A stretch of 64,000 nt of DNA, taken from positions 1-64,000 of the forward strand of contig UQVY01000003.1 in the NCBI GenBank assembly GCA_900544545.1. The letters run 5' to 3'. This stretch comes from an uncultured Eubacteriales bacterium. GTDB lineage: Bacteria > Bacillota > Clostridia > Christensenellales > CAG-314. How positions within the stretch are numbered: the first letter of the stretch is position 1; every line of letters starts with the position of its first letter. The position numbers and the translations under genes are program-made. Below are positions 50,223-59,304 of the stretch, one piece after another. The notes under the pieces are model-generated. The model had not been told where the DNA came from and searched no databases. It saw nothing but the letters and a program-made list of their open reading frames with translations.

Positions 50223-50391
50223 CTCCGAAAAGGAAACAAGCCTCGGATTACATCGGGGAGGAAGGAAAGGAAACAAGCTTTGAATTCGTCGGGAAAAGAG
50301 AAGCTTTGGAATTGCTTCGGAAAAGGAAAGAGAAATAGCTTCGGAATCGCAGCCGGAAGAGAAAGGGGAAATTACGGAAGGATAAGGGAAT

Positions 50392-51579
50392 ATGGATATT
50401 TATAAAAAACTCGGAATAATATTCGCAGTCGCTCTCGCGTTTCTTATATTCGCGGGATTTTACGACAGCTCTCCGCTGACCGAAAAGGTCATAGTTTTAA
50501 GCGTAGGAATAGACCTCCCCGAATCGGGAGAGGGCTTCGACGTGTCTTACGAGGTCGCGCAGGCTTCGATGAAGGCTCAGGGAGATTCGGCGGGCGGAAG
50601 CGACGGCGGAAACGTAATAAAAGGAAGCGGCCCCACGCTTTCCACCGCCCTTCAGGACGCAAGCGAAAAGGCGGGGAAACTCGTTTCTCTCGGGCAGAGC
50701 AGCGTTATCGTAATAGGGGAGGACTATTGCAGAAAGGCAAACGTCGCGCAGGTACTTTCTTACTTCTCGCTCTCGGACGCTTTCAGGGACGGGACGAGCG
50801 TAATCGCCTGCCGCGGAAAAGCCGCCGACCTTCTCAGCGTCAAGCTCCCTCTCGGAGGATACGTCGGACTGGTTCTCGAAAACACCGTTCAGCACGACGG
50901 GAAAAAGCTCGGGATTCCTTACGTGAACGTAGTGGATTTCACGAAAATGCAGCTTTCCGAAAAACAGAGCAGCTATCTTCCGCTCGCGGAATTCGTTCGG
51001 GAGCCGCAGTCGGCTTCAGGTCAGCCGCAGACCAACGGAAAACCCGTCGGCCGTTTCGAGATAAGAAAGACTATGCTTTTCGGGGGAGGGAGGTTTCTTT
51101 TCGAGGCGGATAAGGAATTCACCGAAAATCTCGTTTTTATGACGGAAAGCGAGAGCTTCAGGACCTACGTCATAAACGATCCGCTCTCGAATCCCGCCTT
51201 CACCAAAAAAGCCGCCGTCGGTATAACCGAGAAAAAGCTCTCCTTCGGCTGCCGCACGGAGAATGACAGAGCGGTTCTCGAGGTTTCTGTAAGACTCAAG
51301 GTCAAAAGGCTCAGGACGGATACCGACGGGAACGTTTCCTTCTTTACTGCAAAATCCTACGGGGAAATCTCGCAGCTCAACAAGATAGAGGTTCAGAACA
51401 AAGTCAAAGCCGACGTCGAAGGATTTTACGCGCTCCTCAGGAAATACGACTGCGACGCGACGGGCCTGTGGCAGACGTTTTACAAGAAGCTCGGCTCGGA
51501 ATGGACGGAATTCACGGCGACGAGAAGCGACTGGCTCGAAAAAATGAAAACGGAGGTCTACGTGGACGTGTCCAACTGA
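50392..51579 (+). CDS. Ger(x)C-family spore germination protein, no lipobox
   Basis: GerC-type proteins are the lipid-anchored subunit of nutrient germinant receptors. The 395 residues fit the Ger(x)C fold (VIVLSVGIDL, then TLSTALQDASEKAGKLVSLGQSSVIVIGEDYC, and a C-terminal VQNKVKADVEGFYALLRKYDCDATGLWQTFYKK). The usual lipobox Cys before the mature start is absent; the N-terminus (LGIIFAVALAFLIFAGFYDSS) is an uncleaved helix or a Sec signal. No gerA or gerB neighbour is present. Ribosome site AAGGAT-type, weak. Confidence 0.85.
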   Translation: MDIYKKLGIIFAVALAFLIFAGFYDSSPLTEKVIVLSVGIDLPESGEGFDVSYEVAQASMKAQGDSAGGSDGGNVIKGSGPTLSTALQDASEKAGKLVSLGQSSVIVIGEDYCRKANVAQVLSYFSLSDAFRDGTSVIACRGKAADLLSVKLPLGGYVGLVLENTVQHDGKKLGIPYVNVVDFTKMQLSEKQSSYLPLAEFVREPQSASGQPQTNGKPVGRFEIRKTMLFGGGRFLFEADKEFTENLVFMTESESFRTYVINDPLSNPAFTKKAAVGITEKKLSFGCRTENDRAVLEVSVRLKVKRLRTDTDGNVSFFTAKSYGEISQLNKIEVQNKVKADVEGFYALLRKYDCDATGLWQTFYKKLGSEWTEFTATRSDWLEKMKTEVYVDVSN

Positions 51580-51727
51580 CGGACAGTCCGACCGAGGATT
51601 TCCGAGAGAAAAAGAGGAGCATCGGTCTGAGTCGGAATATCGGGCTGCTGAATATCGGACGGCGGAGGATTTTCGGGAGAAAACGAGGGTTTTCGGCGTT
51701 ATGAGGAAGGGAAATACCGGCAGGTTA

Positions 51728-51756
51728 TTGATTTATGAAAAAAAATATGCTATAAT
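51728..51756 (+). promoter_or_regulatory. Promoter of the tldD pair
   Basis: TTGATT (51728-51733), 17-base spacer, TATAAT (51751-51756) with TGC extension. Confidence 0.75.
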
Positions 51757-51759
51757 CAG

Positions 51760-51789
51760 GACGGAAGACGAAAAGCTTCCGTCTTTATT
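51760..51789 (+). terminator. Hairpin just after the tldD promoter
   Basis: GACGGAAG (51760-51767), loop, CTTCCGTC (51776-51783), then TTTATTAT. It could end the gerC transcript or act as an attenuator or 5' stabilising hairpin for tldD. Confidence 0.55.
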
Positions 51790-51855
51790 ATCGTAAGCAA
51801 ACGGCTGCCGACGGCTTTCCGCCGAATCCCAACGGCACCGTAAGAGAGAAGAATT

Positions 51856-53196
51856 ATGTATAACTTCAGAAAAGGATACTATTCGGACGTAAGAATCGAG
51901 AACCGTTTCGATACGACCCTTGCCTTTCAGGACAAGAAAGTCCGGCAGGTTCTCGAGAGAACGGAAAAAAGAGCGTTCATAAGAGTTTATAACGGAAAGA
52001 TGTGGTATTACTCGTCCGTTACGGATATCGACCATATCCAGAAGGAGCTGGACGCGCTCTACGACCTCGCCGAACCCGCTCCGGATATCGACGAAAATCC
52101 CGTAGTCAGAAAATTCGAGGTCAATAAAGCCGACGTCAGAAAATTCAACGGCGAAAACAGCGTAAGGAACGTTTCCGTCGAAGAAAAGAGAGCGTTTACG
52201 GAACGTTATCTCGATGTGGCGGCGGAAGGAAAATACACCGTTATGAGCAACGTTATGTATATGGACAAGAACTACGACTTCTGTTTCTGTTCCTCCAAGG
52301 GAGCGGAACTCCGCCACGATTTTCAGGTAGCCGGAATCGTCGTTCTTATGCAGCTCGCCGACGGCGACAGAAGAGAGTCGGCGTATATGGTTTCCTCCGC
52401 GTCGGATTTCGCGGGGATCAAGGACCCCGCGGAGAAAATCAGAAAGGAATACGCGGAGTCGGAGAACTTCCTCCTCAACAGCGTTCCCTGCGAAAAGGGA
52501 GATTTCCCCGTCATTCTCTCGCCGAAGGTTGCGGGAGTTTTCGCGCACGAGAGCTTCGGACACAAGAGCGAAGCGGACTTTATGGTGGGCGACGAAACGA
52601 TGAAGAAGGAATGGACCATCGGAAAACAGATCGCTTCGCCCATACTTTCGATAGTGGATTCGGGGCTCGAGGAAGGCTCGGGCTACGTTCCCTTCGACGA
52701 CGACGGAACAGCCGCGAAAAAGACCTACCTCATCGAAAAGGGCGTTCTCAAGGGACGTCTGCATTCGGCGGTAACGGCGGACATTCTCGGCGAGGAACTT
52801 ACCGGTAACTCGAGGGCTTTGGACTGCACCTTCGAACCCATCGTAAGAATGACCACGACCTATATAGAAGGAGGCGACAGCACCTTCGAGGAACTCGTGA
52901 GCAAGGTCAAATTCGGATACTTCATCAAGGATTACAAGCACGGCTCGGGTATGAGTACGTTTACTATCGCGCCCAACAAGGCTTACGAAATCAAGGACGG
53001 TAAAATCACCCGCCCCGTAAGAATCTCGGTCATCTCCGGAAACGTCTTCGAAACCCTCGGACTCATCGACGGACTCAGCAAAAATACCGAAATCGAAATC
53101 GACGTTACCGGCGGCTGCGGCAAGATGGAGCAGAGCCCGCTTCCCGTAGGACTCGGAGGACCGTACGTTTCCGTTTCCAGAATGAGCGTAAAGTAG
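51856..53196 (+). CDS. tldD: TldD-type metalloprotease subunit
   Basis: TldD/TldE heterodimers degrade unfolded peptides and mature some modified peptides. The 446-residue protein has the zinc motif HESFGH (His231, His236), the family strands AYMVSSASDF, and GGCGKMEQSPLPVGLGGPYV near the end. The partner follows 12 bases later and lacks the motif. Weak GAGAAG site upstream of the ATG. No RiPP precursor gene is nearby. Confidence 0.93.
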   Translation: MYNFRKGYYSDVRIENRFDTTLAFQDKKVRQVLERTEKRAFIRVYNGKMWYYSSVTDIDHIQKELDALYDLAEPAPDIDENPVVRKFEVNKADVRKFNGENSVRNVSVEEKRAFTERYLDVAAEGKYTVMSNVMYMDKNYDFCFCSSKGAELRHDFQVAGIVVLMQLADGDRRESAYMVSSASDFAGIKDPAEKIRKEYAESENFLLNSVPCEKGDFPVILSPKVAGVFAHESFGHKSEADFMVGDETMKKEWTIGKQIASPILSIVDSGLEEGSGYVPFDDDGTAAKKTYLIEKGVLKGRLHSAVTADILGEELTGNSRALDCTFEPIVRMTTTYIEGGDSTFEELVSKVKFGYFIKDYKHGSGMSTFTIAPNKAYEIKDGKITRPVRISVISGNVFETLGLIDGLSKNTEIEIDVTGGCGKMEQSPLPVGLGGPYVSVSRMSVK

Positions 53197-53208
53197 GAGG
53201 TCAGAACA

Positions 53209-54435
53209 ATGAAAGAGAAAATCAGGAGAAGCACCGAAAGCATTACCGTAGGAATTATGGGCGGAAAGGTCAGCTCTTACAGAAAGAAACAGGAGGAGAC
53301 CACGACGGTCAGAGTCTATAAGGACGGATACATAGGCGTCGCGGGAGCAATCGGAGAATGCGACGAAAAGGAACTCGAAAATAAAGCCGCGAAAATGCTC
53401 GACAACAGGATTGTCTACCCGTGCGTTGCGGGCGAAAAGCTCGTAAGAAGCGAATCCGGTCCCGTGCTTAACGTAAGTGACGCGGACATAATCAGACTCA
53501 CCGAAAAGCTTCTTTCCCGTCTCGAAAAGGAAACGCCGAACTTTATTTACAGCCAGAGCGTGAAGATTTACAGGCTTTCGACCGCTTACGAAAACGACGA
53601 CTGTACGAAGCTCTCCCACCGCGGAGCCTTTATCGTAGTCGGACTCGTCATCAAGGACAAGGGCAGCGCGAACGTCTTCGACGCAAGCTATTTCGTGAGC
53701 CTTACCGATTACGACGAGGATAAGGTCGTCGCGGACATAAAGAATCTTTACGAAGCGTATTACAGGGAAGCCGAAATCCAAGAGGGCGAGTATGTCGTGG
53801 CTATGAATCCGGGGGAGCTTATCGGCGGATTCGTTTACCAAAACTTCGAGGGCGAAAAGTACGCAAAGGGCGCGTCGCTGCTTTCCGGGAAACTCGGAGA
53901 AAAGCTTTTCGGCGAAAAAGTAACGATGTATTCCGATTACGCGAAGAATCCCGAATCGGAGCCGTTCTTCGATGCGGAAGGCACGGTTATCCCGGGCGAC
54001 AGGTTCTACTATATAAAGGACGGCATATTCTGCGGAGTAGCCGCAAGCAAGAGAGTTTCCGCACTTTATGACCTTCCTCTTTCGGGAAGCGGAGCTTCGG
54101 GTTACGATACCGTACCTTCCTGCTCGATGAGAGGCTCTCTCATCGTCGCAAAGGACGGAAGAACCTTCGACGAAATCGCGGGCGGTCGTCCCGTTATCAT
54201 TCCGTGTATGGCTTCGGGCGGAGATTTCACGCCCACGGGCGACTTCTCCACTCCCGTGCAGATGGCTCTTCTCTATAAGGACGGAAAACTCGTCGGAAGA
54301 ATCAGGGGCGATTTCAGCATCTCGGCAAACTTCTTCGATATGCTCGGAAAAGACTTCGAGGGAAGCGCCGTCAACGTTATGACCAAAGCCAGGGACGAGG
54401 ACGCGATTCTCGTCAGAATGACGGTCAGGAAATAA
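53209..54435 (+). CDS. TldE/PmbA-type partner subunit
   Basis: 408 residues of the TldD/PmbA fold but without an HExxxH motif, as in TldE/PmbA. Conserved stretches include SESGPVLNVSDADII, YVVAMNPGELIGGFVYQNFEGEKYAKG, SLLSGKLGEKLFG, CSMRGSLIVAKD and a C-terminal FSTPVQMALLYKDGKLVGRIRGDFSI. It should pair with TldD and complete the substrate chamber. AGGAGG precedes the ATG. Confidence 0.92.
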   Translation: MKEKIRRSTESITVGIMGGKVSSYRKKQEETTTVRVYKDGYIGVAGAIGECDEKELENKAAKMLDNRIVYPCVAGEKLVRSESGPVLNVSDADIIRLTEKLLSRLEKETPNFIYSQSVKIYRLSTAYENDDCTKLSHRGAFIVVGLVIKDKGSANVFDASYFVSLTDYDEDKVVADIKNLYEAYYREAEIQEGEYVVAMNPGELIGGFVYQNFEGEKYAKGASLLSGKLGEKLFGEKVTMYSDYAKNPESEPFFDAEGTVIPGDRFYYIKDGIFCGVAASKRVSALYDLPLSGSGASGYDTVPSCSMRGSLIVAKDGRTFDEIAGGRPVIIPCMASGGDFTPTGDFSTPVQMALLYKDGKLVGRIRGDFSISANFFDMLGKDFEGSAVNVMTKARDEDAILVRMTVRK

Positions 54436-54503
54436 AAGAGCTTTCGCCGCCGTGCGTAATAGCGAAAACAGACGGGCGGAATTCTTTTAAAAGATACGAA
54501 ATC

Positions 54504-54537
54504 GGGGCGGTTGACGTTGACAACCGCCCCTTTTTTT
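54504..54537 (+). terminator. Terminator after the tldD pair
   Basis: GGGGCGGTTG (54504-54513) pairs with CAACCGCCCC (54521-54530), then seven T. Confidence 0.95.
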
Positions 54538-54630
54538 GTTAAAATGTAAAATGTAATAGTAGCGCGCGTAAATAAACCGTAATACGGAGTATAATAAAAC
54601 GAGGCTGCCGTTATCAAGGAGGAATGAATT

Positions 54631-55281
54631 TTGATCAGGTTCGAGGACGTTAAAAACAGTCCGGAAATCAATAGTTTTATAAAGGCGGGCAACGAAGTTC
54701 TCGGCGAACTCGGATATACCGAGCACGGCTTCGGACACGCTATGAAATGCGCTACTCTCGCGGGAAGCATAGTGGAGGAATTCGGCGGCTCGGAAAGAGA
54801 AGCCGAGCTTGCGAGAATAGCGGGTTATATGCACGATATAGGGAACATGGTCAACAGATACGACCACGCTCAGACGGGAGCGATTCTCGCCATAGATATT
54901 TTAAGAAGAATGGGTATGGCTTCCGAAGAATACGCCCGTATCGCCGCAGCCATAGGCAATCACGACGAAGGCACGGGCAAGGTCGTCAGCAATATCTCGG
55001 CGGCTCTTATTCTCGCCGATAAGGCGGACGTCCACAGAGCGCGCGTCAGAAGCCTTTTCATCAACGACGATATTCACGACAGAGTCAATTACGCGGTTAC
55101 CGAGAGCGGACTTTACGTCGAAAACAAGAAGATAGTGCTCAAGCTCACCATAGACACGGAGATATGCTCGGTCATAGAGTATTTCAAGATATTCCTTAAC
55201 CGTATGTATATGTGTCAGTCGGCGGCTCATTATCTCGGAACGCAGTTTTCGCTCTGCATAAACAATACGGTTCTGATGTAG
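54631..55281 (+). CDS. HD-domain phosphohydrolase
   Basis: A 216-residue HD protein with GYTEHGFGHAMKC (metal His), GYMHDIGNMVNRYDHAQTGA (HD motif) and AAAIGNHDEGTG. The C-terminal part forms small helix-strand elements (NRMYMCQSAAHYLGT). Substrate unknown; similar to putative (p)ppGpp or nucleotide HD hydrolases. It starts at TTG 54631, 7 bases after AAGGAGG; an ATG at 54624 is in another frame. Confidence 0.8.
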   Translation: MIRFEDVKNSPEINSFIKAGNEVLGELGYTEHGFGHAMKCATLAGSIVEEFGGSEREAELARIAGYMHDIGNMVNRYDHAQTGAILAIDILRRMGMASEEYARIAAAIGNHDEGTGKVVSNISAALILADKADVHRARVRSLFINDDIHDRVNYAVTESGLYVENKKIVLKLTIDTEICSVIEYFKIFLNRMYMCQSAAHYLGTQFSLCINNTVLM

Positions 55282-55393
55282 GATTATTCCGCTTTGCCGA
55301 GGGCGGAAGGAATTCTTCCCGAGGACGGGCGGTTTTATATAGATATTCTCAGGACGGGAATCGTCCGCTTACACGGGGAGAAAGTGAAGTAAT

Positions 55394-57043
55394 ATGGATC
55401 TCGTATCAAACATAGTTTTCCTGTTCGCAGGCGTGGGCATCTTTATGCTCGCGATACATATGACCAGCGAAAGTATGGAAAAAATCGCCAGCGACAAGCT
55501 CAGGAAGCTTCTCGACAAGCTTTCGGGAAACAAGCTTTCGGGCGTGGGCATAGGCGCGGGAGTCACCGCGATTATTCAGAGCTCGTCGGCGACTACGGTT
55601 ATGGTCGTGGGTATGGTAAACGCGGGCATAATGACGCTGACTCAGGCGACGAATATCATTATGGGCGCGAACATCGGTACGACCGTCACCGGTCTTATAG
55701 CCGCTCTTCCGACGCTCTCGGCAGGCTCGGATTTTCCGTCGCCCACGGATCTGCTGATGCTTTTAAGCTTCATCGGCGTGATTATGAATATGGTCGGAAG
55801 AAACGACCGCATAAAGACCTGGGGAAACTTCCTCGCCGGATTCGGAGCGGTTTTCGTCGGACTTAAATGTATGTCGATGTCGATGGAATTTATGGCCGAG
55901 CTTCCGGAATTCAAAAACGCGCTCATAGCCGTTACCAATCCCTTCCTTCTTCTTATGATAGGAGCGGTGTTTACGGGTATAATCCAGAGTTCCGCCGCGG
56001 TTGCGGGTATCCTCATAACTATGGCGAGCAACGGACTCATTATCGGCGGGGGCGGAAACGCGATGCTTTACGTCGTACTCGGAACCAACATCGGAACGTG
56101 CGTCACCGCGGTCATCGCGAGTATCGGCGGAGCGACCAACGGTAAGAGAGCCTCTCTTATCCACCTGATGTTCAATATCCTCGGCTCGGTATTCTTCTTC
56201 ATAGTTATGGTGCTGTGGACGGACTTCTACGACGGATTCCTCTGCAGAATCCTCGGCGGAAACCACGGACTCGCAATTGCGGTGTTCCACGTCGTGTTCA
56301 ACCTTATTTCCACGCTGATTTTGCTCCCGTTTTCCAAGGTTCTCGTCAAAATCGCGGAAAAGCTCGTCAGGTCCAGACCCGAAAAAGCCAAGTATAAACT
56401 CGCTTTCATCGAGGACAGAATCCTTAAAACTCCTTCCATAGCCATAGACCAGCTTCTCAAGGAAACCAAAAGGCTCGCGGAGCTTTCGAGAAGAATCCTC
56501 AGAACGAGCGTGGAAGCCTTCCTCGACGCGGATGCGTCCAAGGACGGCAGCGTCAGGGAAGCTATGGAGGAAATAAGCTTCATCGTCGGAGAAATCAATA
56601 AATTCCTCGTCAAGGTCAACGCCGTGGACCTTTCGGCAAGAGATAAACTCGCGGCGTCCAATCTCCATCACGTTATAAGCGACTTCGAAAGAATAGCCGA
56701 CCTCGCGACGAATATTATGAGATATACCGTCAACGCGAGGGACAGGAATCTTTGCTTCTCGGAGGCGATTCAGAGCGAAGTCAGGGGAATGTATCAGGAT
56801 ATAGACGATATGTTCGAACTCGTAATCGGAGATATTGCGAGAAGATCGTCCGAGAACAGAGCCTCCATCTACGAAATAGAGGACGAGGTAGACTCTTACA
56901 GGACGAACAACCTCGAAAACCATATAGAAAGAATGAACCGCGGAGAATGTAATCCCGACAGCGGCGGAATCTATATGAATACGATAAACAACCTCGAAAG
57001 AGCAGCCGACCACCTCGTGTTTATCGCGGAAAGAGACCTTTAA
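55394..57043 (+). CDS. Na/Pi cotransporter with PhoU-like domain
   Basis: 549 residues. About ten helices (1-335) with repeated QSSSATT and QSSAAVAG signatures of the NptA/Na-Pi-II family, then a PhoU-like helical domain (about 345-545; TINNLERAADHLV near the end). It imports phosphate with sodium. GGGGAG precedes the ATG. It is not next to pst or phoB genes. Confidence 0.95.
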   Translation: MDLVSNIVFLFAGVGIFMLAIHMTSESMEKIASDKLRKLLDKLSGNKLSGVGIGAGVTAIIQSSSATTVMVVGMVNAGIMTLTQATNIIMGANIGTTVTGLIAALPTLSAGSDFPSPTDLLMLLSFIGVIMNMVGRNDRIKTWGNFLAGFGAVFVGLKCMSMSMEFMAELPEFKNALIAVTNPFLLLMIGAVFTGIIQSSAAVAGILITMASNGLIIGGGGNAMLYVVLGTNIGTCVTAVIASIGGATNGKRASLIHLMFNILGSVFFFIVMVLWTDFYDGFLCRILGGNHGLAIAVFHVVFNLISTLILLPFSKVLVKIAEKLVRSRPEKAKYKLAFIEDRILKTPSIAIDQLLKETKRLAELSRRILRTSVEAFLDADASKDGSVREAMEEISFIVGEINKFLVKVNAVDLSARDKLAASNLHHVISDFERIADLATNIMRYTVNARDRNLCFSEAIQSEVRGMYQDIDDMFELVIGDIARRSSENRASIYEIEDEVDSYRTNNLENHIERMNRGECNPDSGGIYMNTINNLERAADHLVFIAERDL

Positions 57044-57150
57044 GCAAAAACAGCCAAGCCTTTGCGGAATAAAGCCGCAAGGGCGTTTGCGGTTAAGCGG
57101 GAGGATAGATTTCCGCACCGTGAAATACGGGCGGAACCGAAAATTGCATA

Positions 57151-57180
57151 CGCGCCGTCGCAGGGAGCGGCGGCTTTTAT
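57151..57180 (+). terminator. Weak hairpin with T-rich end before parE
   Basis: CGCCG (57153-57157) and CGGCG (57168-57172), followed by GCTTTTATT. Possible weak terminator of the Na/Pi gene or a leader hairpin of parE; a second CCGCAA/TTGCGG hairpin lies at 57075-57092. Confidence 0.4.
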
Positions 57181-57201
57181 TCGATACGGAGAGAAAACGC
57201 T

Positions 57202-59277
57202 ATGAAATCCACGAAAAAAACGGACGAAGGACAAATCGGATTCGATATAAACGCGGCCGAAACCGAAAAGCCCGCGAAACGCGGCCGTAAAACCGCCGCA
57301 GAAAAGCCCGCGGAAAAGACGGGAACGGATTACGACGTTTCGGCGATAAAGGTCCTCGAGGGACTGGAAGCCGTAAGAGTGCGTCCGGGTATGTATATAG
57401 GAAATACCGACAAGACGGGGCTTCACCATATCTTATGGGAGATTATAGACAACTCCGTGGACGAAGCGGCGAACGGATTCGGCGATCTTATAGAAGTTAC
57501 GATTCACGCGGACGGAAGCGCGACCGTTTCGGACAGAGGAAGGGGAATTCCCGTCGATATTTCCGCGCAGTATAAGGTTTCGGGCGTGGAACTGGTGTTT
57601 ACCAGGCTTCACGCGGGCGGAAAGTTCGAGAATAAGGTTTACGGCACGACGGGCGGACTTCACGGAGTGGGCGCGAGCGTTACCAACGCGCTCAGCAAGT
57701 GGCTTACGGCGGAGATATACAAGGACGGAAAGAAGTATACCTTCAGATTCCGCACGGTAAGGCGGAGAGGAAAGCTTCTTGCGGGAGAGCCCGACGGAGA
57801 ACCGACGGTCGAAACGGTAAAGGGAGAAAGGACGGGTACTACGGTTACGTTTATGCCCGACGCGGAGGTCTTCGGAGATGCGGAATTCGACGCGGACACC
57901 GTCGAAGAAAGGCTCAGAGAGCTTTCTTTCCTCAATAAGGGAGTCAGGTTCGTTTATACCGACGAAAGAATCGGACGGAAGGACGAATTCCTCTCGAAAA
58001 AAGGTCTTCCCGACTTCCTCAACTTCCTCACGGGCGACGAAACCCTTCTGCGCTCGCCGGTATTCATAAGCGGACGGTCGGGCGACGGGAATAAGTTATG
58101 GGCGGAGGTGGCTTTCGATTTCGCCAACACCTTCGGCGACAGGATAGTTTCCTACGTCAACAATATCCCGACGATAAACGGAGGTTCGCACGAAACGGGC
58201 TTCAAGTCGGGACTGACCAAGGTCCTCAACGACTTCGCGAGGGCGAATAAGCTCGTAAAGGAAAAGGACGATACTCCGCAGGGCGACGATTACAGAGAGG
58301 GAATGACCGCCGTCGTTTCCATAAAGCTCGAGGAGGTTCAGTTCGAGGGACAGACCAAAGGAAAACTCGGAAACGCCGAAGTCAAGAGTATGATGGAGGG
58401 CGTGGTAGTTTCGGCTCTCGGAGATTATCTTCAGACGAAGGAAGGCAAAAAGAACGGCGAGATCATCGTAAAAAGAGCGCTCGAAGCGCAGAAGCTCAGA
58501 GTTAAGATAAGCAAGGAAAAAGAGCTTGCCAAGCTCAACAACACCCTCGACGGACAACTCAATCTCGTCGGAAAGCTCAGCGGTTGCACCGGAAGGGACG
58601 TTTCGGTAAACGAACTCTATATAGTCGAGGGAGATTCCGCGGGAGGAAGCGCGAAACAAGCCAGGGACAGAAGATTTCAGGCGATTCTTCCGCTCAAGGG
58701 AAAACCCCTCAATACCGAGAAAAGACAGCTCAATTCCATTCTCGACAACGACGAGATGAGGAGTATTATTTCGGCGATAGGAACCAATCTCGGGAATAAA
58801 TTCGATATCAGGAAGCTCAAGTACGACAAGATAGTCATTTTAAGCGACGCGGATCAGGACGGAGCGCACATAAGAGCGATTTTACTGGCGTTTTTCCTTA
58901 GGTATATGAGAGAGCTTATCGAGGAGGGACATATTTACATAGGAATGCCGCCGCTTTACAGGGTTTACAAGAAGGATTTCACGGCTTATTGCTACGACGA
59001 CGCCGAGCTTAAAGAGGTTATGGAAAAGTCGGGAAAGAACGCTTCTCTTCAGCGTTACAAAGGTCTCGGCGAAATGAATCCCGAACAGCTCTGGGAAACC
59101 ACGCTCAATCCTAAATCGAGGTCGCTTATGAGAGTTACGATGGAGGATGCGGCGGCTGCCGACAGAATAACGGACATTCTTATGGGCAACAATTCCAAGG
59201 TCAGACAGGCTTATATAATGGAACACGCCGACTTCAACAAGGGCGGCGACGAAACCGTCGACAAGTATCTCGGTTAG
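57202..59277 (+). CDS. parE: Topoisomerase IV subunit B
   Basis: 691 residues. GHKL ATPase (NSVDEAANGFGD, GGLHGVGASVTNALSKW), transducer, and TOPRIM (EGDSAGGSAKQARDRRFQAILPLKGKPLNTEKRQ, DADQDGAHIRA). It has a Lys/Ala-rich N-terminal extension of about 45 residues before YDVSAIKVLEGLEAVRVRPGMYIG. It is the second GyrB-type protein in the window; the KGKPLNTEKRQ stretch and pairing with a ParC support topo IV, which decatenates daughter chromosomes. Confidence 0.94.
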   Translation: MKSTKKTDEGQIGFDINAAETEKPAKRGRKTAAEKPAEKTGTDYDVSAIKVLEGLEAVRVRPGMYIGNTDKTGLHHILWEIIDNSVDEAANGFGDLIEVTIHADGSATVSDRGRGIPVDISAQYKVSGVELVFTRLHAGGKFENKVYGTTGGLHGVGASVTNALSKWLTAEIYKDGKKYTFRFRTVRRRGKLLAGEPDGEPTVETVKGERTGTTVTFMPDAEVFGDAEFDADTVEERLRELSFLNKGVRFVYTDERIGRKDEFLSKKGLPDFLNFLTGDETLLRSPVFISGRSGDGNKLWAEVAFDFANTFGDRIVSYVNNIPTINGGSHETGFKSGLTKVLNDFARANKLVKEKDDTPQGDDYREGMTAVVSIKLEEVQFEGQTKGKLGNAEVKSMMEGVVVSALGDYLQTKEGKKNGEIIVKRALEAQKLRVKISKEKELAKLNNTLDGQLNLVGKLSGCTGRDVSVNELYIVEGDSAGGSAKQARDRRFQAILPLKGKPLNTEKRQLNSILDNDEMRSIISAIGTNLGNKFDIRKLKYDKIVILSDADQDGAHIRAILLAFFLRYMRELIEEGHIYIGMPPLYRVYKKDFTAYCYDDAELKEVMEKSGKNASLQRYKGLGEMNPEQLWETTLNPKSRSLMRVTMEDAAAADRITDILMGNNSKVRQAYIMEHADFNKGGDETVDKYLG

Positions 59278-59304
59278 CGGGATTTCGCGGCGCAGGAGGA
59301 AGAA

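Noticed and set aside
51856..54435. RiPP gene cluster around the TldD/TldE pair
   Set aside because: No precursor peptide, cyclodehydratase or export gene is adjacent, so the pair is read as general peptide hydrolysis.
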